NCBI GenBank assembly: GCA_043747835.1
Contig: JAYTOK010000053.1
Coordinates: forward strand, 1-64,000
Source of the DNA: CADEED01 sp043747835
GTDB lineage: Bacteria; Pseudomonadota; Gammaproteobacteria; Steroidobacterales; Steroidobacteraceae
Reading direction: 5' to 3'
Length of the DNA stretch: 64,000 bases
In this document: positions 52,682-61,661 of the stretch, in pieces
Layout of the letters: every line of letters begins with the position of its first letter
Position numbering within the stretch: the stretch's first letter is position 1
Translations under genes and position numbers: made by a program
Notes under the pieces: generated by a model
Seen by the model: only the letters and a program-made list of their open reading frames with translations
Database searches by the model: none
What the model was told of the DNA's origin: nothing

Positions 52682-54540
52682 CACAACTTCGGCGAGAAGT
52701 TCAGGTGCAGGCGCGGGCTCGGTCGGTCGGTGTTGCCCGCGGGAGTGGTTAGAGCCTGCGCGACGTCGATGCCGACGGAGACGACCGGCAGCCGCAGGCG
52801 CACACCGATGCCGACCGAATACATGAGCGGATCGCCGAAGCTGTCGAAGGCGTTGCCGGCGTCCGCGAACACGGCCACCGCGAAGTTCCTCGGCAGGTCG
52901 CGGATGAGCTCGACCGATCCGGCGAAGAGGTGTTTGCCACCGACCTTTTCGAAGGTGATGTCGCCGTCGTTGTCGAGCACCGGAGTGACTCCGTCCGCCT
53001 CGAACACCTGCTGGACGGGCGACAGGTCGTTGATGCCGAAGCCGCGCACGCTGCGGTCGCCGCCCGCGAAGAAGCGCTGCGAGGGAGCGAGCGCGCTGGT
53101 TTTCGACAACGCGGTCGCGCCGACGTCGCCGCGGAGCAGGACGTGCCACTTGCCCGCGAAGTCGAACACACGCTCGGCTTGCACGCGCACCTGCAGGAAG
53201 TCTGAGTCCGAACCCAGCGCGTTGTGCGAACCGCGCAGCTCCGCGTAGAGCGTGCGGCTGAAGAGCGCTTCGCCGAGATAAGCCGGGGGCACGAGCGCGA
53301 AGCTGACGCCGGGGATCAGCAGTGTCTGCTTGTCCCGGCGCCCCGACGCGACGAACTCGGATTCCGTGTTCAACAACTCGACGTAGGAAACACGCTGCCA
53401 GCGCTGCTGGTCGCCAAACCAGGAGTCGGTGAGGTGCGTGAGGCTCGGCAGGAAGTTGATCGATCTATCGTCGATGTCCGCTAGGCGCGCGTGTTCGCCC
53501 TTGAGCTGCATCGTGAACTTCTCGGTCGCGGGGTCGCCGATGGGCACGATGTAACGCGCGTCCAAAGATTGTTCGAGCGCCGCGGCCTTGATCTCCGTGC
53601 GGAATCGATGACCCCGTTCGTTGACCCGCCGGTTTTCCCAGGAAGCTGTCCCGCGGATCTCGGTGTCGGTGCCGTAGCCGACGCCATACTGGTATCGATT
53701 GCGGCGATTCGGCTCGGCCGTGATGTTGATCGGAACGGTGAGGGTTTCGCGATCGCGTTCTCCCGGGAGAACTTCGACGGTCGAGAAGTACTGGCTGTCG
53801 TCGAGCGCGAACTGGGTGCGCAGCAGCTCCGTCGCATCGAACGACTGGTCCTGCTGGTAGCGCAGGAAGCGGCGCACGAGCGAATCCTCGATGACGTCTT
53901 GCGAGAGAGTCGTCGCGCCGAAGCGGTACTGCGGACCGGTTTCGAACGCGATCTCGATGTCCGCGGAGTAAGCGGCCGGGTCGACGCGCATCTCGCTGCG
54001 AACCATGCGTGAGTCGTGGTAACCGTAAGTCGCGGCGGTGCGCAGCAGCCGGCCCTTGAGCTCGTCGTATTGCGCGTGGTTGAGGCGCTGGCCGGTGCGG
54101 ATCGACAGATTGTTAGTGATGTCGGTGAACTTCGCATCGGTGGCGCCCGGCCCGGTGACCGTCACGTTGACTTCGTCGACGACCACGGGCTCGCCCGTCA
54201 CGACGTCGATCGTGACGAGATAGCGCGGCTCGCTGCCGGGTTCACGCCTGACCTGCGACTTGACTGCGGGCTCGTAGAAGCCGAAGGGACGCAACGCTCC
54301 GCGGACTTCGCGCTCGACGCGCTCCTGCAGGCGGTCGACGAACTCCGGGGAGAGATCTTTCGAGTTCTTGTAGCGCCCAAACGATAGATAGACGAGCACG
54401 TTTGGCAGCATCGTCTCGTCGACGCCATGGATCTCGACTTCGATGCTAGCCGTCGCCGGGGCCGCGAATTGCGCGAGACCGATCGTCAGGAGCAGGAGTG
54501 CGGGAAGGCGCGAGCGGGACTTGAACTGGGACGTCGGCAT
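52681..54540 (-). CDS. tamA: Translocation and assembly module outer-membrane protein TamA
   Basis: 619 residues. Signal peptide to TASIEVEIHGV, three POTRA domains to about 270 and a 16-strand barrel of the Omp85 type ending in FSPKL. Barrel landmarks: FFAGGDRSVRGF (the conserved VRGF loop motif) and AVFADAGNAFD. Partner of TamB. Start chosen at the ATG before MPTSQFKSRSRLPALLLL. Confidence 0.94.
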   Translation of the reverse strand: MPTSQFKSRSRLPALLLLTIGLAQFAAPATASIEVEIHGVDETMLPNVLVYLSFGRYKNSKDLSPEFVDRLQERVEREVRGALRPFGFYEPAVKSQVRREPGSEPRYLVTIDVVTGEPVVVDEVNVTVTGPGATDAKFTDITNNLSIRTGQRLNHAQYDELKGRLLRTAATYGYHDSRMVRSEMRVDPAAYSADIEIAFETGPQYRFGATTLSQDVIEDSLVRRFLRYQQDQSFDATELLRTQFALDDSQYFSTVEVLPGERDRETLTVPINITAEPNRRNRYQYGVGYGTDTEIRGTASWENRRVNERGHRFRTEIKAAALEQSLDARYIVPIGDPATEKFTMQLKGEHARLADIDDRSINFLPSLTHLTDSWFGDQQRWQRVSYVELLNTESEFVASGRRDKQTLLIPGVSFALVPPAYLGEALFSRTLYAELRGSHNALGSDSDFLQVRVQAERVFDFAGKWHVLLRGDVGATALSKTSALAPSQRFFAGGDRSVRGFGINDLSPVQQVFEADGVTPVLDNDGDITFEKVGGKHLFAGSVELIRDLPRNFAVAVFADAGNAFDSFGDPLMYSVGIGVRLRLPVVSVGIDVAQALTTPAGNTDRPSPRLHLNFSPKL

Positions 54541-54621
54541 GACACCGCTTCGGGCGGAATTGACGGGATTCTAATGAGAGTCACCCGCCTGCGCGCGGGT
54601 TCCTTGGGAGTGAGAATCGCG

Positions 54622-55410
54622 TCAGGTCGCGAGCGTGTCGTTCAGGACGTGTTCAGATTCTCCGGCGGCAGCGCCATCCGCGCCGAACCTTCGCTCCGCG
54701 ATGCGCAGCGAGCCGCTCGGCGAGATGGTGAGAACCGTCGAGCAGCGTGTGCCATAACCCGGATCAACGACGAAGGGCGCGGAGAGCTTCCGGGCCCAGT
54801 CAGGGGACAGATCTCCTGCGGGCAGGCTCCCGGGAGGCGCGGTTTCCCGGTCGGCGAGCATGGCGACGAGTCCTTCGATCAGCCTGGAATTGTCCGGATC
54901 GGGCGACTCGAGCAGCGTCGTGAAGCGCTCTCGCACGCGAACCACCTTGGGCCAGGGCGTGTCGAGGAACTCATTCGACAGCGCATAGATTCCGGGTGGC
55001 AGCTCCCGCGCGAACGTGTCGGCGCGGTTGGATGCGTACCAAAGAGAGTCGCGATCGGCGAGCAACAGGTTGAAGCCGGCGTAGCCGGGCGCATCGGTCT
55101 CGAGCGTGCGCAGATAGTCGCCGGGCTGCTGTTTGCCCGCGAGGTACCGGGGAATGAGTCCGCCGCGCGACGGCGCGCTGCGACGTCTGCGGCCGAACTC
55201 CCGGAAGTTGGTCACGATTCCGCAGCGCTCGCGCGTGTCGACCGCGAACCACGCGCCGCTCGCCTGCAGGTCGCGCCCGCCGACGATGTCCGGCGCGTCC
55301 GTCCAGCGTGCGAGCGGCGCGGCGGGGCGTTCGTGGAATTCGTCTCGATTGGCCGCGACGACCAGCCGGTATCGCGGGTGGCAGCGCCACGCGAGCACTA
55401 ACAAGCACAT
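54622..55410 (-). CDS. NRDE family protein (TANGO2-like)
   Basis: 262 residues from the ATG at 55410, which puts a Cys at position 2 as in the family (Ntn-hydrolase-like fold). The name-giving VVAANRDEFHERP and the following GGRDLQASGAWFAV, GYAGFNLLLAD and YALSNEFLDTPWPKV are conserved. Family function is debated (haem handling and lipid roles have been proposed for the human member). Adjacent to nudC with a 4-base gap. Confidence 0.88.
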   Translation of the reverse strand: MCLLVLAWRCHPRYRLVVAANRDEFHERPAAPLARWTDAPDIVGGRDLQASGAWFAVDTRERCGIVTNFREFGRRRRSAPSRGGLIPRYLAGKQQPGDYLRTLETDAPGYAGFNLLLADRDSLWYASNRADTFARELPPGIYALSNEFLDTPWPKVVRVRERFTTLLESPDPDNSRLIEGLVAMLADRETAPPGSLPAGDLSPDWARKLSAPFVVDPGYGTRCSTVLTISPSGSLRIAERRFGADGAAAGESEHVLNDTLAT

Positions 55411-55414
55411 GCGC

Positions 55415-56323
55415 TCAGACCACGGTCGTGTCGTGGAACCAGCCGTCGATGAGACGCGCGGAGATCGCGCCCGCCGGCGGCAAGGCCGGGTGTCCCGCGG
55501 CGATGTCGGCACGCGTGAACCAGCGCGCGTCCTCGAGTTCGCCGTCGCGCAGGCTGATCGACTCGGAGCGGGCGACTGCGCGGAATCCCAACATCAGCGA
55601 CGAGGGAAATGGCCAAGGCTGCGAGGATTCATAACGTACGTCGGCCACGTCGACACCGGTCTCCTCGGCGACTTCCCGCACGACGGCGTCCTCCAGACTC
55701 TCGCCCGGCTCGACGAAACCAGCGATCGTCGAATAGCGGCCCGCGGGCCAGGTCGCCTGCCGCCCGAGCAGCGCGCGTTCGCCCGAAGGATCGGTCACTA
55801 GCACAATGATCGCGGGATCGAGCCGCGGAAAGGTTTCGGTGGCGCATTCCGCGCGCGAGCAGCGCATGACGTGACCGGCGCGCGTGGGCTCGTTGCGGGA
55901 ACCGCAAACGCCGCAATAGGCGTGACGGGTGCGCCAATGCGTGAGCGCGCGTGCGTACGCCAGCAGCGAAGCGGAATCCGGGGGCAGCATCGGCGCGAGC
56001 GGACGCAACTCGGCGAACTTCGTCCCCGCGGGTAGCGGCTCGGGGTCGGAGAGGCGGTAGTCGACGAGCACGGTGCGTTGGCCGCGATACCACCCTAACA
56101 ATGTGAGCATCCCGTCGGGTGCCTGCTCGACGACGGTGTCGCCGTTGACCAGGAAAGCGATGTCCGCGGTGTCGCCCATCGTGACGAGTTGCCGCGTGTC
56201 ACGCACGAGCACGTAACGCGTGCCCGGATCGCCTCGCGCAGCCGCGACCCACGCGGGATCCTCGCGCAGCTCGGCGCGTCGATCGAGGAAGGATCCGGAG
56301 AAAAGCGTGGGGCGAATGCTCAC
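55415..56323 (-). CDS. nudC: NAD(H) pyrophosphatase NudC
   Basis: 302 residues. Hydrolyses NADH to NMNH and AMP and, in E. coli, removes NAD caps from RNA. Zinc ribbon CGVCGS...CSRAEC in the middle, then a Nudix domain with GFVEPGESLEDAVVREVAEE (Nudix box) and the SQPWPFPSSLMLGF motif typical of NudC. Confidence 0.95.
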   Translation of the reverse strand: MSIRPTLFSGSFLDRRAELREDPAWVAAARGDPGTRYVLVRDTRQLVTMGDTADIAFLVNGDTVVEQAPDGMLTLLGWYRGQRTVLVDYRLSDPEPLPAGTKFAELRPLAPMLPPDSASLLAYARALTHWRTRHAYCGVCGSRNEPTRAGHVMRCSRAECATETFPRLDPAIIVLVTDPSGERALLGRQATWPAGRYSTIAGFVEPGESLEDAVVREVAEETGVDVADVRYESSQPWPFPSSLMLGFRAVARSESISLRDGELEDARWFTRADIAAGHPALPPAGAISARLIDGWFHDTTVV

Positions 56324-56388
56324 GTGGGCGATTTTACCGCACCCACGCGAGCATTCGCTCGCTCAGCACCTTCTCCCGGCCGATTCCG

Positions 56389-57003
56389 TCAGCCGGGTGT
56401 TGCGGAACGCTCCACGCGGCGAGGCTTCACCGGCGGTGCCTCCAGCGAGTCCGAGCACTCGTTGCACACTGGTGAGCGCAACATCAGCCGGTCCGTGACG
56501 AGCACACCGCGACACTCGCGGCAGTGCGCGACGCGCAGTTCGTCACCGGCGTGAAGCGCGGCCAGGAGGAACACGGCGTGCTCGAAGGAAATCCGCGGAT
56601 CGCCGACCAGCGCGCGGTAGGTTTCGAACGCCTCGCACAGCAACGCGCCGCGGATCACGCCCGGCGACCCTAAGTCGTCCCGGCCCGCTGCACGGTCGAG
56701 CAGGATCGATTGCGGCGTGATCAGTCCGAAAAGGCTGCTGACGCTCGCGAACACGGCGGCCTCGCGCCGCATGCGCAATGAGCGAGTAAAAAACGCAGCC
56801 TGGCGCGGCGATTTGCCACGGTGACGCGGCACGCCGCTGCCGTCCGCTTCATGAAGATAGGTGCGGTAGAGCTTGCGGATGCGGTCATCCGTCAGCCCCG
56901 TCCAGGCGCGAATCGTGTGAGTGCGGGCTTCGTGGTGAATGAAGCGCAGCGCGAGATCGAGCCGCAATCGGTCGCGGCTGTACCTGTCGTCCGAGATTCT
57001 CAT
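56389..57003 (-). CDS. FlhC-like transcriptional regulator (orphan)
   Basis: 204 residues from the ATG at 57003 with CAGGGAA upstream. Residues 12-60 (RLDLALRFIHHEARTHTI, WTGLTDDRIRKLYRTY) match the helical N-terminus of FlhC. The four zinc-binding Cys are in HCREC and VCNEC near the C-terminus. FlhC normally works with FlhD to activate flagellar genes, but no flhD or flagellar gene is in the window. An AraC-like or autonomous role is possible. Confidence 0.75.
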   Translation of the reverse strand: MRISDDRYSRDRLRLDLALRFIHHEARTHTIRAWTGLTDDRIRKLYRTYLHEADGSGVPRHRGKSPRQAAFFTRSLRMRREAAVFASVSSLFGLITPQSILLDRAAGRDDLGSPGVIRGALLCEAFETYRALVGDPRISFEHAVFLLAALHAGDELRVAHCRECRGVLVTDRLMLRSPVCNECSDSLEAPPVKPRRVERSATPG

Positions 57004-57066
57004 GTTTTCCCTGCTTTCCTTGGCTGTAGGCCGCCCATTTCCAGGGCGTTCTTCCGTGGTTCGGAA

Positions 57067-57084
57067 TTGGGAAAAATTTCCCAA
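57067..57084. promoter_or_regulatory. Operator-like palindrome upstream of FlhC-like gene
   Basis: TTGGGAAA (57067-57074) and TTTCCCAA (57077-57084) form a perfect 8+2+8 inverted repeat in the 144-base divergent gap. It lies 64 bases upstream of the FlhC-like ATG and would suit a dimeric regulator. Confidence 0.55.
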
Positions 57085-57112
57085 ATTTGCAAATGACTTT
57101 CAAGACCCCCCA

Positions 57113-57130
57113 GCGCAAGATATCTCGCGC
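57113..57130. promoter_or_regulatory. Second palindrome in the divergent gap
   Basis: GCGCAAGATATCTCGCGC is an 18-base palindrome with one mismatched pair (16 of 18 positions symmetric). It ends 17 bases before the ATG of the 57148 gene, overlapping where its promoter or leader should be, so binding here could block or activate that gene. Confidence 0.5.
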
Positions 57131-57147
57131 AAACAGGGAGGAATGCA

Positions 57148-57804
57148 ATGGGAGACAGGCAAGGATTGCGGACACGCGAGGACGGGCGCCATTGGCTACC
57201 TTCCCAGGGAGTCGACCCGGCGCCGCTCGCCGAGCTCAACGCCGAGTGTCTGGGGCTGCTAGCTAGTCGCGCGGCGGACGGCTCGCCGGGTGCGCCGGCG
57301 CCGCCTCTGCTCGCGCTGTTGCGTGAGGAATGGGCGACGCTGTCGACGCAGGCCGTGCGCCGCCTGGCTGCGGCGCCATACAGTCTGTTCGACGTCGGAA
57401 TCGCGCAGGCTGGAAGCTGGCTCGAGCGCCGGGCGCCCGGAGTACACGAACAGTCGCAACGCGCCGAGCTGCCATTCTTCGAGCTGTCCGCCGCGCGATC
57501 GATCACGCGCCGAACGCTCGTGTATGCCTGGCACCTCGCGCGCAGCCGGCCGCGTGCCGCGTGTCTGGTCTTCGGGACGACGATCCACGCCGTGGAATCG
57601 CTGGCGGCGTGCTCGTTGTCGGCGCTCGAGTTCGTTGCGGAACGCAATGCCGATGCATTGCGCCCGCGCTGGCCCGGACAAGTCTCGTTCTGGCGCGCGT
57701 TGCTGGCCGCGGCATCAGCCGACACCGATGCGCGACTGCAGGAGTTGCTCCTCGGCGGCATCCAGCGCCTTGCGGCGGAAACACTCGCAGCGCATATTCC
57801 TTGA
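57148..57804 (+). CDS. Hypothetical protein divergent from FlhC-like gene
   Basis: 218 residues, start at the ATG 57148 with GGGAGGA upstream. Helical throughout: LAELNAECLGLLASRA, LLREEWATLSTQAVRRLAA, ARSITRRTLVYAWHLARS, then hydrophobic GTTIHAVESLAACSL and TDARLQELLLGGI. No signal peptide and no family recognised. Shares a divergent control region with the FlhC-like regulator. Confidence 0.65.
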   Translation: MGDRQGLRTREDGRHWLPSQGVDPAPLAELNAECLGLLASRAADGSPGAPAPPLLALLREEWATLSTQAVRRLAAAPYSLFDVGIAQAGSWLERRAPGVHEQSQRAELPFFELSAARSITRRTLVYAWHLARSRPRAACLVFGTTIHAVESLAACSLSALEFVAERNADALRPRWPGQVSFWRALLAAASADTDARLQELLLGGIQRLAAETLAAHIP

Positions 57805-57893
57805 ACTCCCGTGCGACGGTGCAGGGCGCCGCGCGGGACAAGAAGACGAATTGACGCGGGCAATCCGCAACGCAAAACCTATCGGGGAGCAAA

Positions 57894-59873
57894 ATGAATC
57901 TGAACAAGTCAGCCATCTCGGCGCTGGCCGTCGTGGCTTTGTCGCTTTCGATGACCGCTGCCGGCGCTGCGAGGCAGGACGCGATCGAAGCGCGCGATGC
58001 CGCGAAGTCCGGCACCAGCGCGCGCCTGGGCGCCAATCTCGCGGCCCTGCAACGCGAGTCGGCGCGACGCATTCCGCAGTCCGACGTTACCGCCGCCGCG
58101 ACGCGCAAGTCTCCCGCCCTGCGCGCCGCCAACGGTTACGTCTCCATCAGCGCTTACGGTGACGACCTCACCGCGCTGCGCGCGCAACTCGTCGCCAAAG
58201 GCCTGCTCGACGCCACTCAACACCCGACCGCGATCTCCGGCCGCGCGCCGGTGAGCGCGCTCGCGGACATGGCCGCGACGAACGGCCTCAAGTTCCTGCG
58301 GCCCACGCTTGCCATGGTGCGTGCCGCCAGCGTGAAGTCTCAGGGCGATCGTTCGCTGCGTGCGGATCTCGCGCGCCGCGAGGCGGGCGTCAACGGCAAG
58401 GGCGTGCGTATCGGCGTGCTCTCCGACAGCTACGACTGTCTGCCGGGCGCGTTCGAGGAAGGCGCGCCGTTCACGCGCGCCGCGGAAGACATCGCCAACG
58501 GCGACTTGCCGCGCGACCCGCTGATCCTCAAGGACCTCGCGATCTGGCCCAACGGCAATTGTTCGGATGAAGGTCGCGCGATGATGCAACTCATCCACGA
58601 CGTCGCGCCGGGTTCGCCGCTGGCGTTCTACACCGCGTTCGTGAGCGAGGCGGATTTCGCCGCGGGCATCCGCGCGCTTGCGGCCGCTGGCTCGAAAGTC
58701 ATCGTCGACGACGTCATCTACTTCGCCGAGCCGATGTTCGAAGACGGCATCATCGCGCAGGCCGTGGATGACGTGCATCGCGACGGCGTCGCGTACTTCT
58801 CCTCGGCGGGCAATGACGCACGCAACTCGTACGAGTCCCGCTTCCGGCTGTCGACCGACGTCGGCCTCTCGGGCGCGCGCCACGATTTCGCGAGCGGCCG
58901 CGCCGTGGATGCATTGCAGACGGTGACGGCGGGCGCGAGCAGCATCACCTATCTCCCGTTCAACTGGGATCAACCCTCGATCTCGGCGAACGGCACCCGC
59001 GGCGCGCTCAGCGACGTCGACGTCTGGTTCTACGACATGAACGGCGATCCAATCGCGCCGTGCACGTCGGATCCGGACCAGCTCGTCTGCCAGATTCCGG
59101 GAATCGATTCAAACATCGGGTTCGATGCGATCGAAATCCCGATCCTCGTCAACTTCGGCGAGGAAGACATTCAGGTGCAGGTCGGCATCGAACTCTACGA
59201 AGGTCCCGCGCCTAGCTACATCAAGTACGTGTGGTTCGACGCCGATTTTGGCGTGTTCAGTGTCGACGAATACGACACGGCGAGCGGCACCGTGTACGGC
59301 CATGCGAACGCCGCCGGCGCCGAAGCCGTCGGCGCTTCCGCTTGGTACCAGACGGAGGAGTGGGGCAGCCCGCTGCGTCCGCAGTGCTTCCCGGCGTGCC
59401 TGAATTCCTTCTCGTCGGCCGGCGGCGTTCCGGTCTTCTTCGGCAGGAATGGCCGTCGACTGCCGCTGCCGGACGTGCGCCTGAAGCCGGGCGTCACTGG
59501 CCCCGATGGCGGAAACACGTCGTTTTTCCTGTTCGACCTCGGTTTCGAGGTACCGGGCACGACTGAGCCGGACGGTATTCCGAATTTCTTCGGAACGTCG
59601 GCCTCCGCGCCCCACGTGGCGGCGGTGGCCGCGCTGCTGCTCGACCAGCGTGCACGTGACATAGCCGCCCGAAAGAGGTTCATTGGGCCCCGCAATTTGA
59701 CGCCCGATTTGATTTATTGGGCACTACGCCTCACGGCGGACGACATGAAATTGCGAAACTTCGGGGGCGACATTGGACCTCAACGCGTCGATAATGCACA
59801 CGGGTTCGATTTCGACACCGGATTCGGATTTGTCGATGCGCAGCGAGCGCTGCGCGCAACCCGCGGCTTCTAA
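57894..59873 (+). CDS. Secreted subtilisin-fold (S8-like) protease with Glu in place of His
   Basis: 659 residues. Signal peptide to AGAAR, propeptide-like region to about 165. Catalytic domain: Asp178 in RIGVLSDSYD, then where subtilisins have HGTHVAG this protein has SDEGRAMMQ (Glu226), an Asp pair in VIVDDVIYF near 272 and Ser569 in FGTSASAPHVA. Glu, Asp and Ser with no active-site His recall the sedolisin set rather than Asp-His-Ser. An inserted beta domain (about 340-480) separates the catalytic parts. Monocistronic; secreted and probably autoprocessed. Confidence 0.82.
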   Translation: MNLNKSAISALAVVALSLSMTAAGAARQDAIEARDAAKSGTSARLGANLAALQRESARRIPQSDVTAAATRKSPALRAANGYVSISAYGDDLTALRAQLVAKGLLDATQHPTAISGRAPVSALADMAATNGLKFLRPTLAMVRAASVKSQGDRSLRADLARREAGVNGKGVRIGVLSDSYDCLPGAFEEGAPFTRAAEDIANGDLPRDPLILKDLAIWPNGNCSDEGRAMMQLIHDVAPGSPLAFYTAFVSEADFAAGIRALAAAGSKVIVDDVIYFAEPMFEDGIIAQAVDDVHRDGVAYFSSAGNDARNSYESRFRLSTDVGLSGARHDFASGRAVDALQTVTAGASSITYLPFNWDQPSISANGTRGALSDVDVWFYDMNGDPIAPCTSDPDQLVCQIPGIDSNIGFDAIEIPILVNFGEEDIQVQVGIELYEGPAPSYIKYVWFDADFGVFSVDEYDTASGTVYGHANAAGAEAVGASAWYQTEEWGSPLRPQCFPACLNSFSSAGGVPVFFGRNGRRLPLPDVRLKPGVTGPDGGNTSFFLFDLGFEVPGTTEPDGIPNFFGTSASAPHVAAVAALLLDQRARDIAARKRFIGPRNLTPDLIYWALRLTADDMKLRNFGGDIGPQRVDNAHGFDFDTGFGFVDAQRALRATRGF

Positions 59874-59884
59874 CTAACAGGGCT

Positions 59885-59916
59885 CCGGCATCCACCGTGC
59901 AAGCGGTGGATGCCGG
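59885..59916. terminator. 13-bp hairpin after the protease gene
   Basis: CCGGCATCCACCG (59885-59897) pairs perfectly with CGGTGGATGCCGG (59904-59916) around a 6-base loop, 12 bases after the protease stop. No U-tract follows on the plus strand. It may be a terminator, an mRNA stabiliser or a repeat. Confidence 0.5.
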
Positions 59917-59967
59917 AACGCCTACGCTGGAGGCCGCGTCGATTTCAGTCACGGAGCCAGCTGACAC

Positions 59968-60648
59968 ATGCTTTCGACTGCCCGCGCAGTAACTCTCGCC
60001 TTCGTCCTCGTTCCCGGCCTGGCGTTCGCCCAGGCAGGACCTGCCGATCCGCAGATCATCGTCGCGGCGCCCACGGCAAAAGTGAACGTCGGCACGCGCA
60101 AGCTCGCGGGCCAGGTCGTCGCAACCGTGCGCGTCGACAACGAAGGCAAGGCGCGCGATGTGCTCGTGACGGAGATCACCGCGGATCCTTCCTTCGAATC
60201 GCCGATCGTAAAAGTGCTGCAGAGCGCCCGGTTCCGGCCGGCCATCGACGAGGCCGGCAAGCCGATCGAGGCGAGCATCGAAGTGAAGGTGGAATTGCGT
60301 CCGTCGACCGGCGCGGAACCCAAACCGTCCGCGGCGAAGCCCGACCCGCAGCTCACCGAGAAAGAGAAGGCGCGCATCCGCAGGATGACCTGCGCGGACT
60401 TCAACTGGGAATGGGAAATCATCCGCGACGCCGCGGACGATGCCGCGGCCACTGAATTCATGCCGCGCATCGCGACGACGATGTACGCCGCGTCGCGCAC
60501 CGAGGCGGGCGAGTACGTCGATGCGAAAGTCTGGAAGGCCGCGCCGAAGGCACTTCGCGAAGCGGCGGATCGCTGCGAGGACACGCCACAGGCCGCGTTC
60601 TGGCAGGATACGTTCAAATCGGTGATGGATGTCGCCGTGCCGAAGTGA
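59968..60648 (+). CDS. Exported protein with TonB-like domain
   Basis: 226 residues. Signal peptide to AFAQ. Residues 35-115 have the TonB C-terminal/energy transducer repeat: LAGQVVATVRVDNEGKARDV and VKVLQSARFRPAIDEAGKP. The second half is a separate helical domain with CADFNWEWEII and a second Cys in ADRCED. It lacks a membrane anchor, so a classical TonB role is not shown. Related in domain to the lipoprotein at 67-996. Confidence 0.78.
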   Translation: MLSTARAVTLAFVLVPGLAFAQAGPADPQIIVAAPTAKVNVGTRKLAGQVVATVRVDNEGKARDVLVTEITADPSFESPIVKVLQSARFRPAIDEAGKPIEASIEVKVELRPSTGAEPKPSAAKPDPQLTEKEKARIRRMTCADFNWEWEIIRDAADDAAATEFMPRIATTMYAASRTEAGEYVDAKVWKAAPKALREAADRCEDTPQAAFWQDTFKSVMDVAVPK

Positions 60649-60655
60649 TGCAGTC

Positions 60656-60692
60656 GTCCGAACTACCTCGTTCGGACCTACCTCTTTCGGAC
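60656..60692. repeat. Inverted and direct repeat before ABC gene
   Basis: GTCCGAAC (60656-60663) pairs with GTTCGGAC (60670-60677), and CTACCTC(G/T)TTCGGAC occurs twice in tandem (about 60663-60677 and 60678-60692). It lies between the TonB-domain gene and the ABC ATPase and could be a processing or regulatory hairpin in the transcript. Confidence 0.6.
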
Positions 60693-60731
60693 AATGGAAT
60701 CGGCGCCGCGAGACCTCAAGCTTCCCCGATC

Positions 60732-61661
60732 ATGCATGCACTGGAGATTCGCGGTCTCACGAAGACCTATAAGAACGGCGTTCAGGCGCTGAAGGGCGTC
60801 GACCTGGATGTCGACCAGGGCGATTTCTTCGCGTTGTTAGGCCCGAACGGCGCGGGCAAGACCACGCTGATCGGCATTCTGACGTCCCTCGTGAACAAGT
60901 CGGCGGGCACCGTGAGCGTGTTCGGTCACGATCTCGACCGCGAGCTCGAAGCGGCCAAGGCCTGCATCGGTATCGTCCCGCAGGAAATCAACTTCAACCA
61001 GTTCGAGACGCCGCAGACCATTCTGGTGAACCAGGCGGGCTTTTACGGCATAGAGCGCGCGATCGCGCGCGAACGCGCGGAAAAATACCTCTCGCTGCTC
61101 CAGCTCCTGGACAAGCGCAACAAGATGGCGCGCGGGCTGTCGGGCGGCATGAAGCGGCGGCTCATGATCGCTCGCGCGCTGGTGCACGAACCCAAACTAC
61201 TCATCCTCGACGAGCCGACGGCCGGCGTGGACATCGAAATCCGGCGCTCGATGTGGGATTTTCTGCGCGAGATCAACACGCGCGGCACCACCATCATCCT
61301 CACGACCCACTACCTCGAGGAAGCGGAGACGCTCTGCCGCAACATCGCCATCATCAACGGCGGCCTGATCGCCGAGCGCGATCGCATGTCGAGCCTGCTG
61401 CGCAGACTCCAGGTGGAAACCTTCGTGTTCAACCTGCGCGAGACGCTCTCCACGGTGCCGCTTGTGCCGGGTTACGAGTTCGAGCTACTCGACGAGCACA
61501 CGCTACAGGTCGAGGTTTCCAAGGAACAGAGCCTCAACGAGGTGTTCGCGAAGCTCTCGGAAGCCGGCATCCACGTGCTGTCCATGCGCAACAAGGTGAA
61601 CCGGCTCGAGGAACTGTTCATGAAGCTCGTCGAGCGGCCGGCCGCTGGAGCAAAGGCGTGA
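60732..61661 (+). CDS. ABC-2 transporter ATP-binding protein (YadG type)
   Basis: 309 residues from the ATG at 60732; GTG 60645, overlapping the previous stop, would add a 29-residue Ser/Leu/Pro extension and cannot be excluded. Walker A GPNGAGKTT, Q-loop, signature LSGGMKRR and Walker B LLILDEPTAGVD. The pair with the permease resembles E. coli YadG/YadH. Coupled to the permease by GTGA. Confidence 0.92.
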   Translation: MHALEIRGLTKTYKNGVQALKGVDLDVDQGDFFALLGPNGAGKTTLIGILTSLVNKSAGTVSVFGHDLDRELEAAKACIGIVPQEINFNQFETPQTILVNQAGFYGIERAIARERAEKYLSLLQLLDKRNKMARGLSGGMKRRLMIARALVHEPKLLILDEPTAGVDIEIRRSMWDFLREINTRGTTIILTTHYLEEAETLCRNIAIINGGLIAERDRMSSLLRRLQVETFVFNLRETLSTVPLVPGYEFELLDEHTLQVEVSKEQSLNEVFAKLSEAGIHVLSMRNKVNRLEELFMKLVERPAAGAKA

